A stretch of DNA of 64,000 nucleotides from Scleromitrula shiraiana (lineage: Eukaryota > Ascomycota > Leotiomycetes > Helotiales > Sclerotiniaceae), in assembly GCA_028455995.1 (NCBI GenBank), contig JABELC010000005.1, positions 1,240,001 to 1,304,000 on the forward strand, in the 5' to 3' direction. Each line of letters begins with the position of its first letter. The first letter of the stretch is position 1. Shown here in pieces: positions 34,038 through 45,889 of this stretch. The position numbers were made by a program, and so were the translations under genes. The notes beneath the pieces are model-generated. The model worked only from the letters and a program-made list of their open reading frames with translations. It had not been told where the DNA came from and did no database searches.

Positions 34038-35445
34038 TTTATTAGTGGTTGTAGAGTTGTTGGTAGTGTTTAGAGGTGGTGTAGAAAGTTCTTTGTAAAC
34101 GGAAAACAAAAGAAAGTCATATACAATTCTTAAGGAAGAAACTCTAAGATTTTAGTACAGTAGATACTTTGTAAACGTATGGGAATCTTATTCACCAGAA
34201 AAAAATATTGTTTAATTTTTTTTGGTTTTTCATATGGCATTTGTAAATGATTACGGACGACAGAGCAGATCTCCTACAATCTACCATCATGGATACATGA
34301 GATGATATGAATAGCTGCAAACGGTACCTACTACTCAACACATGATAGTTTTGAAAACAATTCCAACCTTTACAAAACAAGCAAAAAACTCAAAAATAAA
34401 ATGTTCAAAGAATTGTTACTGTACGTACCTCTGTATCCAAACCAACCTTGACTCGGTATCATACCCGTGGGCATCATAAATCAATACCTTACTAGATACC
34501 TATCAACGTGAACCTTAAGGATGGGGTGACTGAGAAGAGATACAGTAGAAAGGATGGTAGTAGAAAAGATGGATAGTAGAAAGGATGGTAGTAGAAAGAA
34601 TGGTTGGTTCATTTGATGGATCTGATAGTAGAACTTGTTTTGTTACTCATACAACATGTAACGTCGTATTTTACTACTGAAAAGATACATCGGATCGGCG
34701 GATATGTCAATGATAAAATAATCTAGAATGATATGTATGCATTTGGATCACCAATCTAAACTTTTTAGTATTTTACGTTATTTTACGTATAACTTGAGTC
34801 TTCAGAGCTATAGTTCTATAGCTACCAATAAATTATTTGGTAAAGATCAATAAATGCCAAGTCGCCGAGATTTATAATTATTATTATTACTTGTATACTT
34901 GTATACTTGTTTGTATACTTGTACAGAAGATTCGTATTGCAATTGACTACACAGGAATCATCACAGACGGGAACTATAACTCCGTGATATATATATATAT
35001 ATACTGATATATCATGTGATTATATCTTCTTCTTCTTCTTCTTCTTCTTCTTTAGGAAGTTGAAGCGATCTCAGCTTCATATTCAATGTTGTACGAGATT
35101 GTTGGACAATCTGTGAGGCCGATGCTTAGACATCAGTTCTTTTTCTATTCATCTTTTCATCTTTCCATCTTTCCATCTTAAAGTGATAATCATGTGGCAG
35201 TCACTGCGGTCATGAAACATCAATTTAACCTCGTATTGCGCAACAATCGAATTTCTTCAATTACCATGAGACCTTGATCCACTGCCAGTCAAAGTATCAA
35301 AGTGGGAAAAAAATAACGTTGCGCCGAATTTTTATAGCCTTGTTACACTGCCTTTCAAGGTTCTTTTTCTTATAGTCCTACGAATCAATCAATCAATCAA
35401 TCAATCAATCAAGAAAGATAGTCTTGCAGAGAGAGTGCGTGCGAA
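34038..35445. promoter_or_regulatory. Divergent promoter region dac1 / nag3
   Basis: 1.4 kb between two start codons pointing outward. Contains GTAGAAAGGATG repeats (about 34545-34605), a TA run (about 34988-35003), a CTT run (about 35026-35053) and (AATC)n just before nag3 (about 35385-35411). I found no Ndt80-type site (CRCAAA) here. No gene seen. Confidence 0.5.
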
Positions 35446-38400
35446 ATGGAGAGCACAGACGAAGAACTGGATCCATTATGGAAGGACCTTGATTGGTAGG
35501 TTCAATCTATAGACCATCCTGAAGAGGTTCCTCGGGCTTGTAAAATACATGCTGACAGAATAAGGGCCATGGGACAGTGAGTCCACTTTTGGTTGGCTTA
35601 GGTCATAAAAGTCATGTGTTTGGTCATGCATACTGATGAAGAGCCCTTCTATCTAGATGCTTCATGATGGGGTTCGAGGGAACCGAAGTTACTCCTCAGA
35701 TCAGAACTTTGATTGAGGATCATCATTTGGGCTCCATTTTGTTGACAACAAAAAATCTCAAGAGTACTAGAGTCCATTTCTTATCTTATCTGTCTGTCGT
35801 GATTTCTTTCTCCCATTTGCTCTTGATGGTGTTCGTGCTCTGCTCTGTCACAGAAGTTTGTGAGCCATCAAGTCATATGATCTTCTCTATTGATTACGTA
35901 CAATCTCCTTTTCTTCTCCCTCTGAATTATGCTAGTCTTCAAGATGCTCAATAATAGATGTTAACTCTAATAGCTGCGCATGAGGCCGCAAGTTTGGTCC
36001 AGGAGCTTCAAATAATTGCTCATCAAGCTGGTCATCCTGTGCCATTACTCATTGCATTGGACCAGGAAAATGGCGGTGTTAATAGTCTCTTCGATGATGA
36101 CTATATATGTCAGTTCCCCAGTGCCATGGGAGTAGCTGCAACTGGATCACCAGAGATCGCATATGAGGTAGCCAATGCTACAGCCAAAGAATTATCAGCA
36201 GTTGGGGTAAATATGATAATGGGACCAGTTCTAGATGTTCTTACAAATGCTCGGTATCAACCATTAGGTGTGAGAGCTACCGGAGATGATCCACAGGAAG
36301 TATCTCAGTATGGTATTGCGGCGATGAATGGCTATAAGGATGCCGGCATTGTTACCTGTGGAAAACATTTCCCATCTTACGGTAACCTGGATTTCTTGGG
36401 CTCGTCTCTCGATATGCCAATTATAACAGAAACACTTGAGCAATTAAGTTTGGGTGCTCTCGTTCCTTTTCGTAATGCGATTCGCGAGGGATTAGACAGT
36501 ATAATGGTCGGTGGATGTGCAATAGCTAATGCTGGTTTGTGAAAACCCTTCTCCCCCTTTCATCCTATATATTGACATTCGTTAGGAATGAATGTTATGC
36601 ATGCTTGTCTGAGTGATCAGGTGGTGGGTGATCTACTACGCAATGATCTTGGATTTAACGGAGTAGTTGTTTCTGAGTGTCTTGAGATGGAAGCTTTAAG
36701 TCATGACATTGGTGTTAGAGGTGGCACAGTCATGGCAGTAGAAGCCGGCTGTGATCTTGTTCTTCTCTGCCGTTCTTATACTGTTCAACGAGAAGCTATT
36801 GCTGGCTTAAAACTCGGTCTTGAAAACGATATGATTTCTAGGGATCGTATCAATCTCTCATTGAGACGGGTGCTGAATGTCAAATCACAGTGCACTTCGT
36901 GGTCGAAAGCTTTGAATCCGTTGGGGATAAAGCATCTAGCATCTCTGCATCCTGCTCATCTTGCCCTATCAACGAAAGCTTATGATCATTCAATTACAAT
37001 CATGAGAGATAAAGGGCATCTACTACCACTATCTAACACCGGATTCCCCGACGACGAAGACGATTTGCTACTTCTCACACCATTGGTAAAGCCGCTACCT
37101 AACTCTGTTTCAACAAAAGCGGCTGATGAAAGTTTGAAATCAACCTCTACCGAATCTGACAAATCACACAGATCGACAATCATGAGTGGTGAAGGTGTAT
37201 TTCGAGAATTGGGTCGAGGCTTAGCAAGACAGAGACACGGTCGACTTCTTCATACCTCTTACACAGCAAACGGCGTACGTCCCGTTCACGAGAACCTTAT
37301 CAACCGGGCTGGCACGATCATCATCGTAACTGCAGATGCAAATCGTAATCTCTATCAAAACGGATTTACGAAACATGTGGCAATGATGTGTTCGATGCTC
37401 AGTTCAGCTGGCAAGAAAAAATCTCTAATCGTTGTTTCCGTTAGCTCACCTTATGATTTTGCGATGGATAAATCAATCGGAACATATGTATGCACATTCG
37501 ATTTCACCGAAACTGCCATGAAGGCTTTAGTAAGAGCTCTGTTCGGGGATTTCGTTGCGCAGGGCACGTTACCTGGGACCCTTAGAAAGAGTAGAAAGGT
37601 TCAGAAGTCAAGACAACATTGGTTGGTAGAGAGTTATAATCCAGATAGAGATACCAGAGGTCTACAAGCACTTATCAAATCAATTGAAAAAATGACACCT
37701 TCAAACCAACAACCAATTCTAGCTGGAGCCACGGCAGCTTCTTTCGAACTGGTATGTACAATTTCTCCCTCCCTTCCACTGCTGTATGGAACGTGGTTGA
37801 CGTGTTCGACATCTATTTAGTCTAGAACGTCACCGCCCGAGCCTGTCGAAGAAAACCACTACGTTGTTCGTAACAGTAGTACACAAGCCCTGTTCGGCTT
37901 CTGCACCACCTACTATTTCCCCAACACAAGTACCGGCGTCATCGGAAGTTTATTTGTCGATCCCTCGAAGCGAAACCTCTCTATCGGACACTCTCTTCAC
38001 CAACGTGCACTTCGACATCTACTTCAAAAGGGTCCCTCCCTCCAAACCCTCCAATTGGGTCTTGCCCTCCCTGGAATATACCTCGGAATCCCCATGTCCG
38101 ATCTCACGGAAGGCGCACGACTAAAACGCTGGTTCGCAACCAACGGCTGGGATGTTACAACACCCCATCTCCTCTACACTCTCATAATCCGCAATCTCGC
38201 CTCTTGGACTCCTCCTGAAGGCCTTTTAGGAACCATCCAGCGCGTGTCTTTCTCCTTTGATCTAATCCAAGGTCCTTCCCACTCCGCAACCCAAGTCCTA
38301 GAATTTATTTCCACTCATTCAACCAGCACCTCCCTTCTCCCTCTCTATCATCTCGCGATCCTTGATGCCAAGAACTGCGGCATTGTGCGTGCTAAATCTC

Positions 38401-38720
38401 CTATCGATGGCTCGCTGGTCGGCGTAGTCATTATCTCGAGACCGGAATCCTCACTGGCTACTTGGATACCGATGCTGAGCGCACAAGGAATTGGAGGCAT
38501 TCTAGGAGTGGTTATCCCGGAGGGTCATCAGCAGAGAGAAATCATATTGCAGGGGCTGGTTATGTTGGGTGTAAGGCAGAATAAAAATAAGGGGGGCGCG
38601 AAGGGTACGATTCTGAACTGGGTGGTTGGTGAAGATAGAGATGTTTTGTTGAGGATGGGTTTTGATGTTTTGGAGGCGTGGGAAGAGATTTCTTGTGATA
38701 AGGAGAGGGTAGGTTATTGA
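35446..38720 (+). CDS. nag3: GH3 beta-N-acetylglucosaminidase fused to a GNAT-like domain
   Basis: Expected to release GlcNAc inside the cell. The N-terminal half is a GH3/NagZ-like barrel: MMGFEGTEVTPQIR, LLIALDQENGGVN, VNMIMGPVLDVL, GKHFPSYGNLDFLG (~187) and GVVVSECLEMEALSHDIG (~270). Exon 6 begins a C-terminal part (~633-931) with GNAT-like features, such as VIGSLFVDPSKRNLSIGHSL, the pattern of an acetyl-CoA loop. Exons: 35446-35495, 35565-35576, 35657-35763, 35974-36534, 36586-37751, 37821-38720. The 12-nt exon 2 was chosen because it gives DLDWAMGQCFMMGFEG without a stop. Total 931 aa. The NagZ catalytic residues look altered (see findings). Neighbours place it in GlcNAc catabolism. Confidence 0.9.
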
Positions 38721-39433
38721 GTTTCCTTGTTGCATCGATTTTTTGGGGGATATTTTTGATCCATTTGCCCTCTGGTTGCTCTTTATTGGTTGATTCGGTC
38801 AAACTTCAACTGACAGTTTATGCGAAACTAGTGGAATGAGATGAATCTAGGATAATTCATTCATATGCAATTTGCGTACATCATCACGAAGGAAATAAAC
38901 TGCAAGTGTCATGCTTCATTTGGTGCGTGAAATATTTAGGTACTTTCAAATGGGGATTCTTTGGGTATATATGCAATAGTTTCCTTCGTTACAGATATCT
39001 ATTTTGGAGATTCTGACGTGATATTCTGTACTTACATTACCAATACTTATTAAAAAGGGAAATAATACAATCCATCAGCTGATTACTTGTTTGTTTTTAT
39101 GGATTTTGAAGTCCTCCCTGTACCAAAGACTCTATAATATTATCTCTCGCTCTTGAGATCTGAATACAACGCCCAGATAAATGCTTGCTTGATTACTATG
39201 AAAAGATTGAAATGAATATAGAATAGAAAAAATGCGTACTATGCTATGCCATGCTATGTTAATGCTGAGAAATGCCTTTGTTTGTATGTATGTATGGATG
39301 TATGGTTCTCTCCATGTAGTCAATGTGCCAATGTTTGGTCGTCACGACATAATATCGGACAGTACCATGTCGCACATATATCATACATCAGCATCTTAAC
39401 CCAAACGAAACCAACCGAACCAATACCCACCCC
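38721..39433. other. Convergent spacer nag3 / hxk3
   Basis: 713 nt with no supported gene. Holds both 3' UTRs and a short ATGCTATGCC-type repeat (about 39239-39260). Confidence 0.45.
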
Positions 39434-41215
39434 TCAATCACAACAAGCAACCGCCACCGCCGCACCCACCAACGAACTCTCCTCCGCATAAACCAACTCC
39501 ACATCCCCCACCTCCCCCCCACTCCTCACAACCAATTCATCCAAAAACCTCTGCGTATTCAACCGAAACCTGGGATAATTCTCCAACACCGATCCATTAT
39601 ACGCGACTACCGTATGAGTCCTCTCCTTATCATCATCATCTATACTGGCGCTTGTGGATTCGTCATTAGAAAGAGAAAGATTTCGCATGTGCCAGAGGGA
39701 ATGGACGCCGGTTGCCATGAAGCCGCTGGCTCGTTTTGTGACGAGCGAGGCGATTAGTTGGAGGGAGCGCATGTCGGTTATTGAGGGGATGTAGGGGGAG
39801 GGGTGGCGGGTGGTGAAGAGTTTGAGGGCGGGGAGGAGGGTTGAGGTTTGGTCGCTGTTTGGGGTGAAATGTAAGTTTTTTGGGTTGGGGATTGAGATGG
39901 GGATGGATCGAGATGGAAGGGAATTAAATAGCGTAGGCGAATATAAATAGGATGTGGAAAATGAGGGACTAGACTTACGCTTCAATAAGGGAGAGAGTCC
40001 CTGTTTCCAGAGAGAATTTATCCTGCAAACTGGGCGGTATCACACCACCGAATAATCCTGCTGTCTGAATACCATCAATCAAAATCAATCTCACGATCTC
40101 TCCTAAATATCCACCGCCAGTGAAATGCTCAAAGGGTTGAAAATCCGGTGCTGGATGGGTCGCCTTGAGCTCCTTATCCCATCTTGTATAAGGAAGGAGT
40201 TTACCGCCAAGCATGGATAATTCCGTGTTAACAATAACATGCTTGGCGCAGTCATGCCACTCGGAAGGACGTGTTCCAAATTTTTGGGGTGAAAAAATGT
40301 GGACAGGGAGATGAGCGGCGGCATTGACTCCTGTGCCTAGGATGAGTGCAAATCGAGTGGTGGGGTCTTGATAGGCTTTTGAAAGTAACGTTGCTGACGA
40401 GTCGTTTACTATAGCATTCAGTTGTATGTTGAGGCCTTTTCTCGAGCATGAATCTTGAATTATATCACCCAGATCTTTGCCCAGTAAGCCATGTGCGGCA
40501 AGAAAACCTTTTCCCATACCCATGAGAAGGCCACCTCGAAGTGATGTTTGTCTGGTAAAATTGTCAGCTGACTTCAATGCTAAGGAGCTCAAATTTCATA
40601 CTCAATTGGAAAAGACCAAGATAATCCCATAGATAATGGTGGTTTGGACATTTCATGCCCTACATTCTGCTCCGAAAGGGTGTCTGCAATTCGATCCGCC
40701 ATCCAATCAAAAAATGCAACTCCCATAAGCTGTCTCTCCGCATTTCCAATCTTAAACGATTTCGATTCTAAAATCGTTGTTGTGCCCCCTCCTATCTTCT
40801 CCCCAGATAGTTTGATCAACGCTACTCGGAATGTCGATCCTCCGACATCCAATGCCAGGTAGGTTCCGCATTCTTCGCCGCTAGGTAACAGATGATTGTA
40901 TGACGGGAGCATACATTGTGGATTCTCCACACAATTGCCCTCGAATTCCTTTCTTAGGCCATTTGATAAAGCAACCAATGTTGCCTTCTCTGTCGAATGC
41001 TTAAATGCAGCTCTCACTTCATTCAAGAATTCTTCAATCTTCTTTCTTGAAGGTCCGTCGACTTCTACGTTTTCTTCCTTGATAAGGGAAGATGACGGTG
41101 CGATCCAAAATCGAATAATGATTGCTAGGAGTGATTTGGTCTTGAGTAAAGACCTGAGAAGAGCAGCATAGAAGGCCTGTCGTACCTTAAACATGGCAGC
41201 GATGAGCGGCTGCAT
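39434..41215 (-). CDS. hxk3: Hexokinase-like kinase, probable N-acetylglucosamine kinase
   Basis: Predicted to phosphorylate GlcNAc at C6, the first step of the pathway. Hexokinase-fold motifs: phosphate-1 LALDVGGSTFRVALIKL (~120), sugar-binding LSWSFPIEQTSLRGG made by joining exons 1 and 2, VNDSSATLLSKAY, ALILGTGVNAAAHLP and the adenosine-side GFMATGVHSLWH. Exons: 40602-41215, 39979-40551, 39434-39854. Total 535 aa. The frame is open above 41215 but without an ATG other than the one chosen (MQPLIAAMFK). The N-terminus has a hydrophobic stretch (SLLAIIIRFWIAPS) typical of the HXK3 group, possibly membrane-associated. Substitutions in the phosphate motif (D-V-G-G-S against the usual D-L-G-G-T) separate it from glucose hexokinases. 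Confidence 0.9.
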
Positions 41216-41646
41216 GTTATAGAACGTGGATACATATAGAGAAACTCTTTTCGAAGGACAGACACTAGCGTGCGGCAGTGCTAGGGCAGTACTGATATTG
41301 ATCCACTTTCTCCATAACAAAACATCAGGTATTAATCTAAGTAGAAAGAGAAAAGTCGAATAATTGATTCGGTAAAATAGGTTGAGCTGAAATCCAACAC
41401 CAAATTTAAATGGAAAAAGCAAGAAAAAATGCTATGTAACGGCAGGAATGGGGAAGGTGGGAGGGTGGGAAGTCTGTCGGTAATGGAGTCGTCGTATTAG
41501 GTGATAGTGTATGGTAGGATTTCAAACCGTTTGTGTGCTCGGAAAGAATTTAGGTATGTACCTAATAAGTTGGATGTTGGGGGGAATTAGATTTTGGTCG
41601 ATCTTACATGTAAGTAGGTAACAATAAATAGAATTTAGAATTGTCA

Positions 41647-41655
41647 GCCACAAAT
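41647..41655 (+). promoter_or_regulatory. Ndt80/RON1-type MSE match, GCCACAAAT
   Basis: Fits gNCRCAAAW, the element bound by Ndt80-family factors. It is 432 nt upstream of the hxk3 start. RON1, an Ndt80-like factor, controls GlcNAc genes in other fungi. A single short match can be chance. Confidence 0.3.
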
Positions 41656-42729
41656 GCCTTCCGTTGGTACGAGATGTTGCTTTCCAGCTACAAAAAAAGC
41701 GAAAGGATGCAATGCAAATTTTGGGAATGCTTGACTATTGCGCCATCATTATGGATAAATGCATGTTTTCTTGGTGATGAATTGGTTATTGGGTTTTGGA
41801 TTAATGAAATTTATAGGATAAGGTTCATAAGAATTGGGTGGACGAAGAAGTTTCAGAATGAATAATGAAGAAAATAAGGTTATTTTGGGAGTAACATTGT
41901 AACAGTTAGTCTTTCTTCCTTTTTGTCTCAATGGAAAAGCCTAGTTAGGGTTAGATGAATTGATGTGTATCTATCTTCGTGGCTATGTACGCAAGTATGA
42001 ATCCTTGGCATATCAATTTAGATATAAATAATAAGAATTGCTTTTTACTCAAGATTGTGAATTTTTAATGGGACGAATGGATAGATTCGTGGAGTAGGCC
42101 CGTAAGGTTAGGTACTTAGGTATTTGCAGTAGGTACTACTAGTAAGTGAATTATTGGTAGATGCTTTAGCATGATATGACAAGCAATAAAAGGACTCAGA
42201 GCCTTGGAAGATGACCTTAAACTTAATACGAGTTAAGTCTCACAACTCCAAAGAGTTCTACAATCAAATCAGATCTTTTTCCCCTGCATCATTCATACCC
42301 CATTTCTGGGAAGCATGAGGATTAAAGCATGATGATATGCTGTGTAAGACAAAATCGTAGTTTTACCATATGGCAAAACGGAAATTCTAAATGTATCCAT
42401 ATCGTATTGTGAATACAGTAATCTCAGGGACCGTGGTTTGGTAGTAACCAACCAAATCTTGATATTGAAAAGCAACGTTACAACTGGGAACCATTTTTCG
42501 TACTACAACATGATAGGTATGGGTTACGGGCAGATGGAGAAGTGGTTCGCACAGGATGATGTATAAAGTTTTCTTATGAAAGTCGTCGATTCGATTGAAA
42601 TGATAAGATATTTTGGTGAAATTTGTATGGCTAATGGCTGGATACCCAATAGGTATGTATACGTTTGTATCGTTTGAAGCAGGTGGAGTATCAGTATTAA
42701 TATCGCCAACCGATGAAATGAATAATATT

Positions 42730-42738
42730 GGCACAAAT
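42730..42738 (+). promoter_or_regulatory. Ndt80/RON1-type MSE match, GGCACAAAT
   Basis: Second gNCRCAAAW match in the same divergent region, about 1 kb upstream of dam1. Same caveat about chance. Confidence 0.3.
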
Positions 42739-43769
42739 CATAGATTCGATTGCAGTTTTACTTTGAATCTTGTAGTAATATAAGAAAGAACCCATAGCTC
42801 TTTCTTTGTTCCAGTAGTATAAGAATAACTAGATATGTCTATTTAAACCACACTTACTCTTAGCTGCCCAGCATAAATACAGGTTATGCTGTCCGCCCCT
42901 CGGTGGAGAGCATGCTGGTGCTTATCTAATTGAAATCTGTAATCGGATTCATTAGATACCGATATGATGATCGATTGGTTGTTAGTCCTTGTGGTCCCTT
43001 CTTTAGTGGTTATACTTCGCTTAAATTTCCCCGCCCTTCTGGAACTTGATCTTACTTCACATGAGAAATCTGAGATGTTTTCAGAACGAACTGCATGCCT
43101 ACTATGTAGGTAGTATGTATGTTTGCAAACAAGTATCTACCTCATCACAAGATATAACTGTTGACTGCTTATTTCATATGACTATTCTGAAGTATAATTC
43201 AATAATCATACTGAATTTGGTGTACCTACGTATCCTTTGATTCATTACCAGGATCTATTCCCATGAGGTAAGCGGCAATCACATAGGTGCTATGTATCTA
43301 TCAAGCTCCTATCAGTACGGCCGTTGGTGACGTTCCATACGCTCCATACCATACCGTACCATACTATTATGATATGTAGGGGAAGAGTAATAAAGTTTCG
43401 AAGTCACAATACTCGATTGTATCCAATAAGATAGGTTGCCAGCTGGTTATGCCATTATAGTTTGTTGCTGCTGGTCCGATTTACAATCAAGGCCTAGATA
43501 GATGTTGACTTTCTTGTCCTATCTCTTTGACCATTTACGGCAGACTAGGTATTCATCATCTCTTTATTTCTGCATTTCTTATTCACTATTTATCTACGAA
43601 AGATACTCTCGGAGCAAAGGGGAACTAATTACTTCAGACTTTCTTGAAATTTAATTCTTCAACTAATTTAAATTCTCCTTCAACTTTTTTCTATCAAGCC
43701 TATTCAAAATCTTCCACAAAGAAATATTTTGACAACTCTTGCGACCCAAATATCAGTACGTAAATCAAC

Positions 43770-45016
43770 ATGAGACTCATTATCAGAGAAGACCCAACAT
43801 CGGCTTCGGCCTACATCGCTCAGTACATCGTTGGTAAGATTTTATCTCCAGCTCCAATATTTGAAAATTTCTACGAGCACAACTAATCACTCCTATCAGA
43901 TCGAATTAAGGCGTTTGACCCAACTCCAGAGCATCCATTCGTTCTTGGCCTTCCTACTGGTTCCTCTCCAGTCAAGATCTACAAAATTCTAGTTGAAAAG
44001 TATAAAGCTGGAGAAATCTCATTCGAGAATGTCGTCACCTTCAACATGGTATGCTAAATCAGCCCTGCATTCATTTAACGCCTCGTTCAAGCCCATCTGT
44101 CTGTGGAAGTTGCATCGCATCACTAACATGGCTCGCTTATATAGGATGAATATATTGGCATTCCCCGCAACCACCCCGAAAGCTACCACACCTTCATGTA
44201 CAAACACTTTTTCTCTCACGTCAACGTTCATCCATCCAATGTCCACATCCTAAATGGCACAGCAGAGAATCTCGAAGCAGAATGTGTACAATACGAGGAA
44301 ACAATCAAGGCCAAGGGGGGCATTGACCTATTCCTTGGTGGAATTGGACCAGATGGACATATTGCATTCAACGAGCCTGGATCGTCTCTTGCATCACGTA
44401 CCCGAGTCAAGACATTGGCTTATGATACCATCATCGCTAACTCTCGATTCTTCGACAATGATCTAGAGAAGGTTCCAAAGATGGCTTTGACCGTTGGTGT
44501 CCAAACCGTCCTAGAGGCTAGAGAAGTTGTCATCATCATTACTGGTGCACACAAGGCATTGGCTTTGAAGAAGTGTATCGAGGAAGGTGTAAACCATATG
44601 TGGACCCTATCAAGTCTACAACTTCACCCCCACCCAATGATCGTCGTTGACGAGGATGCAACTCTTGAGCTCCAAGTCAAAACCGTCAAGGTATTTCCAC
44701 CTATCCAACTATCATTACTCCTCCCCGTCTACAATAGGCTAACTCTAACTTTTAGTACTTCAAATCTATCGAGAAAGTAGCTGCTTCCCAAGGTTTTGAA
44801 CAAATTCTCCCTTCGGCCGCCAGAACTGGCCCCAAGCGTTCCGATCCCATCCCACCGATGCTAGAGAGTTTGACCAAGGAAGAACCTACCATTCTCTCCC
44901 CACAGCCTGTTACTAGCACTCTCTTGGCTGCTCCCGCCACTGAATACCCGGTCAGAAGAAGCCATACTCCTGAATTGGTTCCTGATCGTATGGCTAGTAG
45001 AATTGTTACTGCTTAG
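43770..45016 (+). CDS. dam1: Glucosamine-6-phosphate deaminase (isomerizing)
   Basis: Converts GlcN-6-P to fructose-6-P and ammonia, the last step of GlcNAc catabolism; cytosolic. NagB family: MRLIIREDP start, FVLGLPTGSSPVKIY, NMDEYIGIPRNHPESYH (catalytic Asp/Glu region, crossing intron 2), LFLGGIGPDGHIAFNEPGSS and TVGVQTVLEAREV. Exons: 43770-43833, 43900-44048, 44145-44690, 44756-45016. Total 339 aa. The last ~65 residues are a disordered extension (Pro, Thr, Ser) as in other fungal deaminases. Divergent from hxk3 across a long promoter. Confidence 0.95.
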
Positions 45017-45889
45017 GAGAGGAATTATGGACAAAGCAATATGGAGAGAAAATGAATTAAAATGGGACGAAATTGCAACGATAGTGATGATGATGATGAC
45101 AGTACAGTAGGGATAAGTTGGGATAAGTTGCACAACGCACTCTGAGCAAGCATTGAATTCAGCTCACTCGCTTTATTTGCTTTCTTATTACTCCAACTTT
45201 CTGGCGTTCCTTTTTTCCTTTGATTTGTTTTACTTTTTCATTTTTCTTTTTCCTGCTCGAGGGAAAACCATTCTATTCGGTTCTTCTTTTCTTTCCCTTG
45301 GAGCGACCTGAGAACAAGCTTCACACTCTCTGGATTCAACTCATAATTCAATAGCATAGCATAACATTACATTAAGATTCTCACGAAAAGATTGGTCATA
45401 AATTACATAGATAGATGAATATAAACATAAATAGATATGAGTAAATAAAAGGATTTCTTATTAGATATAGATGTGTATGTGTATGTGTATGTGTATACGT
45501 GTGTGTCGCATCGTTTCCAACGAGTATTTTCCCTTTTCTAGAAGCAAAATTCTTCTCTTCTTTTCTTCCACTCCTTTTCTTCGCATTAACTCGTATTTTT
45601 ACGAAATTACATCACATCTTATATTGTGCTTTCGAGCCATGTGCATTAGAAGCGGGAAAGAACATGGTGGTGCACGTGGATTCGCGACGCGCCAAATTAA
45701 TAATTACTTATCATCGCGTTGTCGAGTCGTCTCGAAGTTGATTAAAAACGAACAATAAACATCATATATAAAGCTTTAAGCATCATATACGACACCAAAG
45801 TTTTCCAATGCTGATGTTAATCAATCTTTATTTGCCTCAAAAATCCCGCGCTGGCCGAGTCGCGCACTATCGCGTCTCGATTCAGAAAT
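45017..45889. promoter_or_regulatory. Spacer dam1 to SRS2-like gene, with MBF/E2F-type sites
   Basis: 873 nt. A GT-ATGT microsatellite lies at about 45471-45500. The last 210 nt have several CGCG cores. No gene seen. Confidence 0.45.
45687..45696 (-). promoter_or_regulatory. MBF/E2F-type site upstream of the helicase
   Basis: ACGCGCCAAA, whose reverse complement TTTGGCGCGT contains both the E2F core TTTGGCGC and the MCB core CGCG. It lies ~195 nt before the SRS2-like ATG. A further ACGCG (reverse strand, 45871-45875) is closer. Suits a G1/S-expressed repair gene; inference from motif only. Confidence 0.4.

Larger units (their letters stand above)
41216..43769. promoter_or_regulatory. Long divergent promoter region hxk3 / dam1
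   Basis: 2.55 kb with no supported gene. Contains two perfect gNCRCAAAW (Ndt80/MSE-type) matches, listed separately, and many TAGGTAC-type repeats (about 42105-42140, 43095-43120). Inducible GlcNAc genes would be controlled here. Confidence 0.45.
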
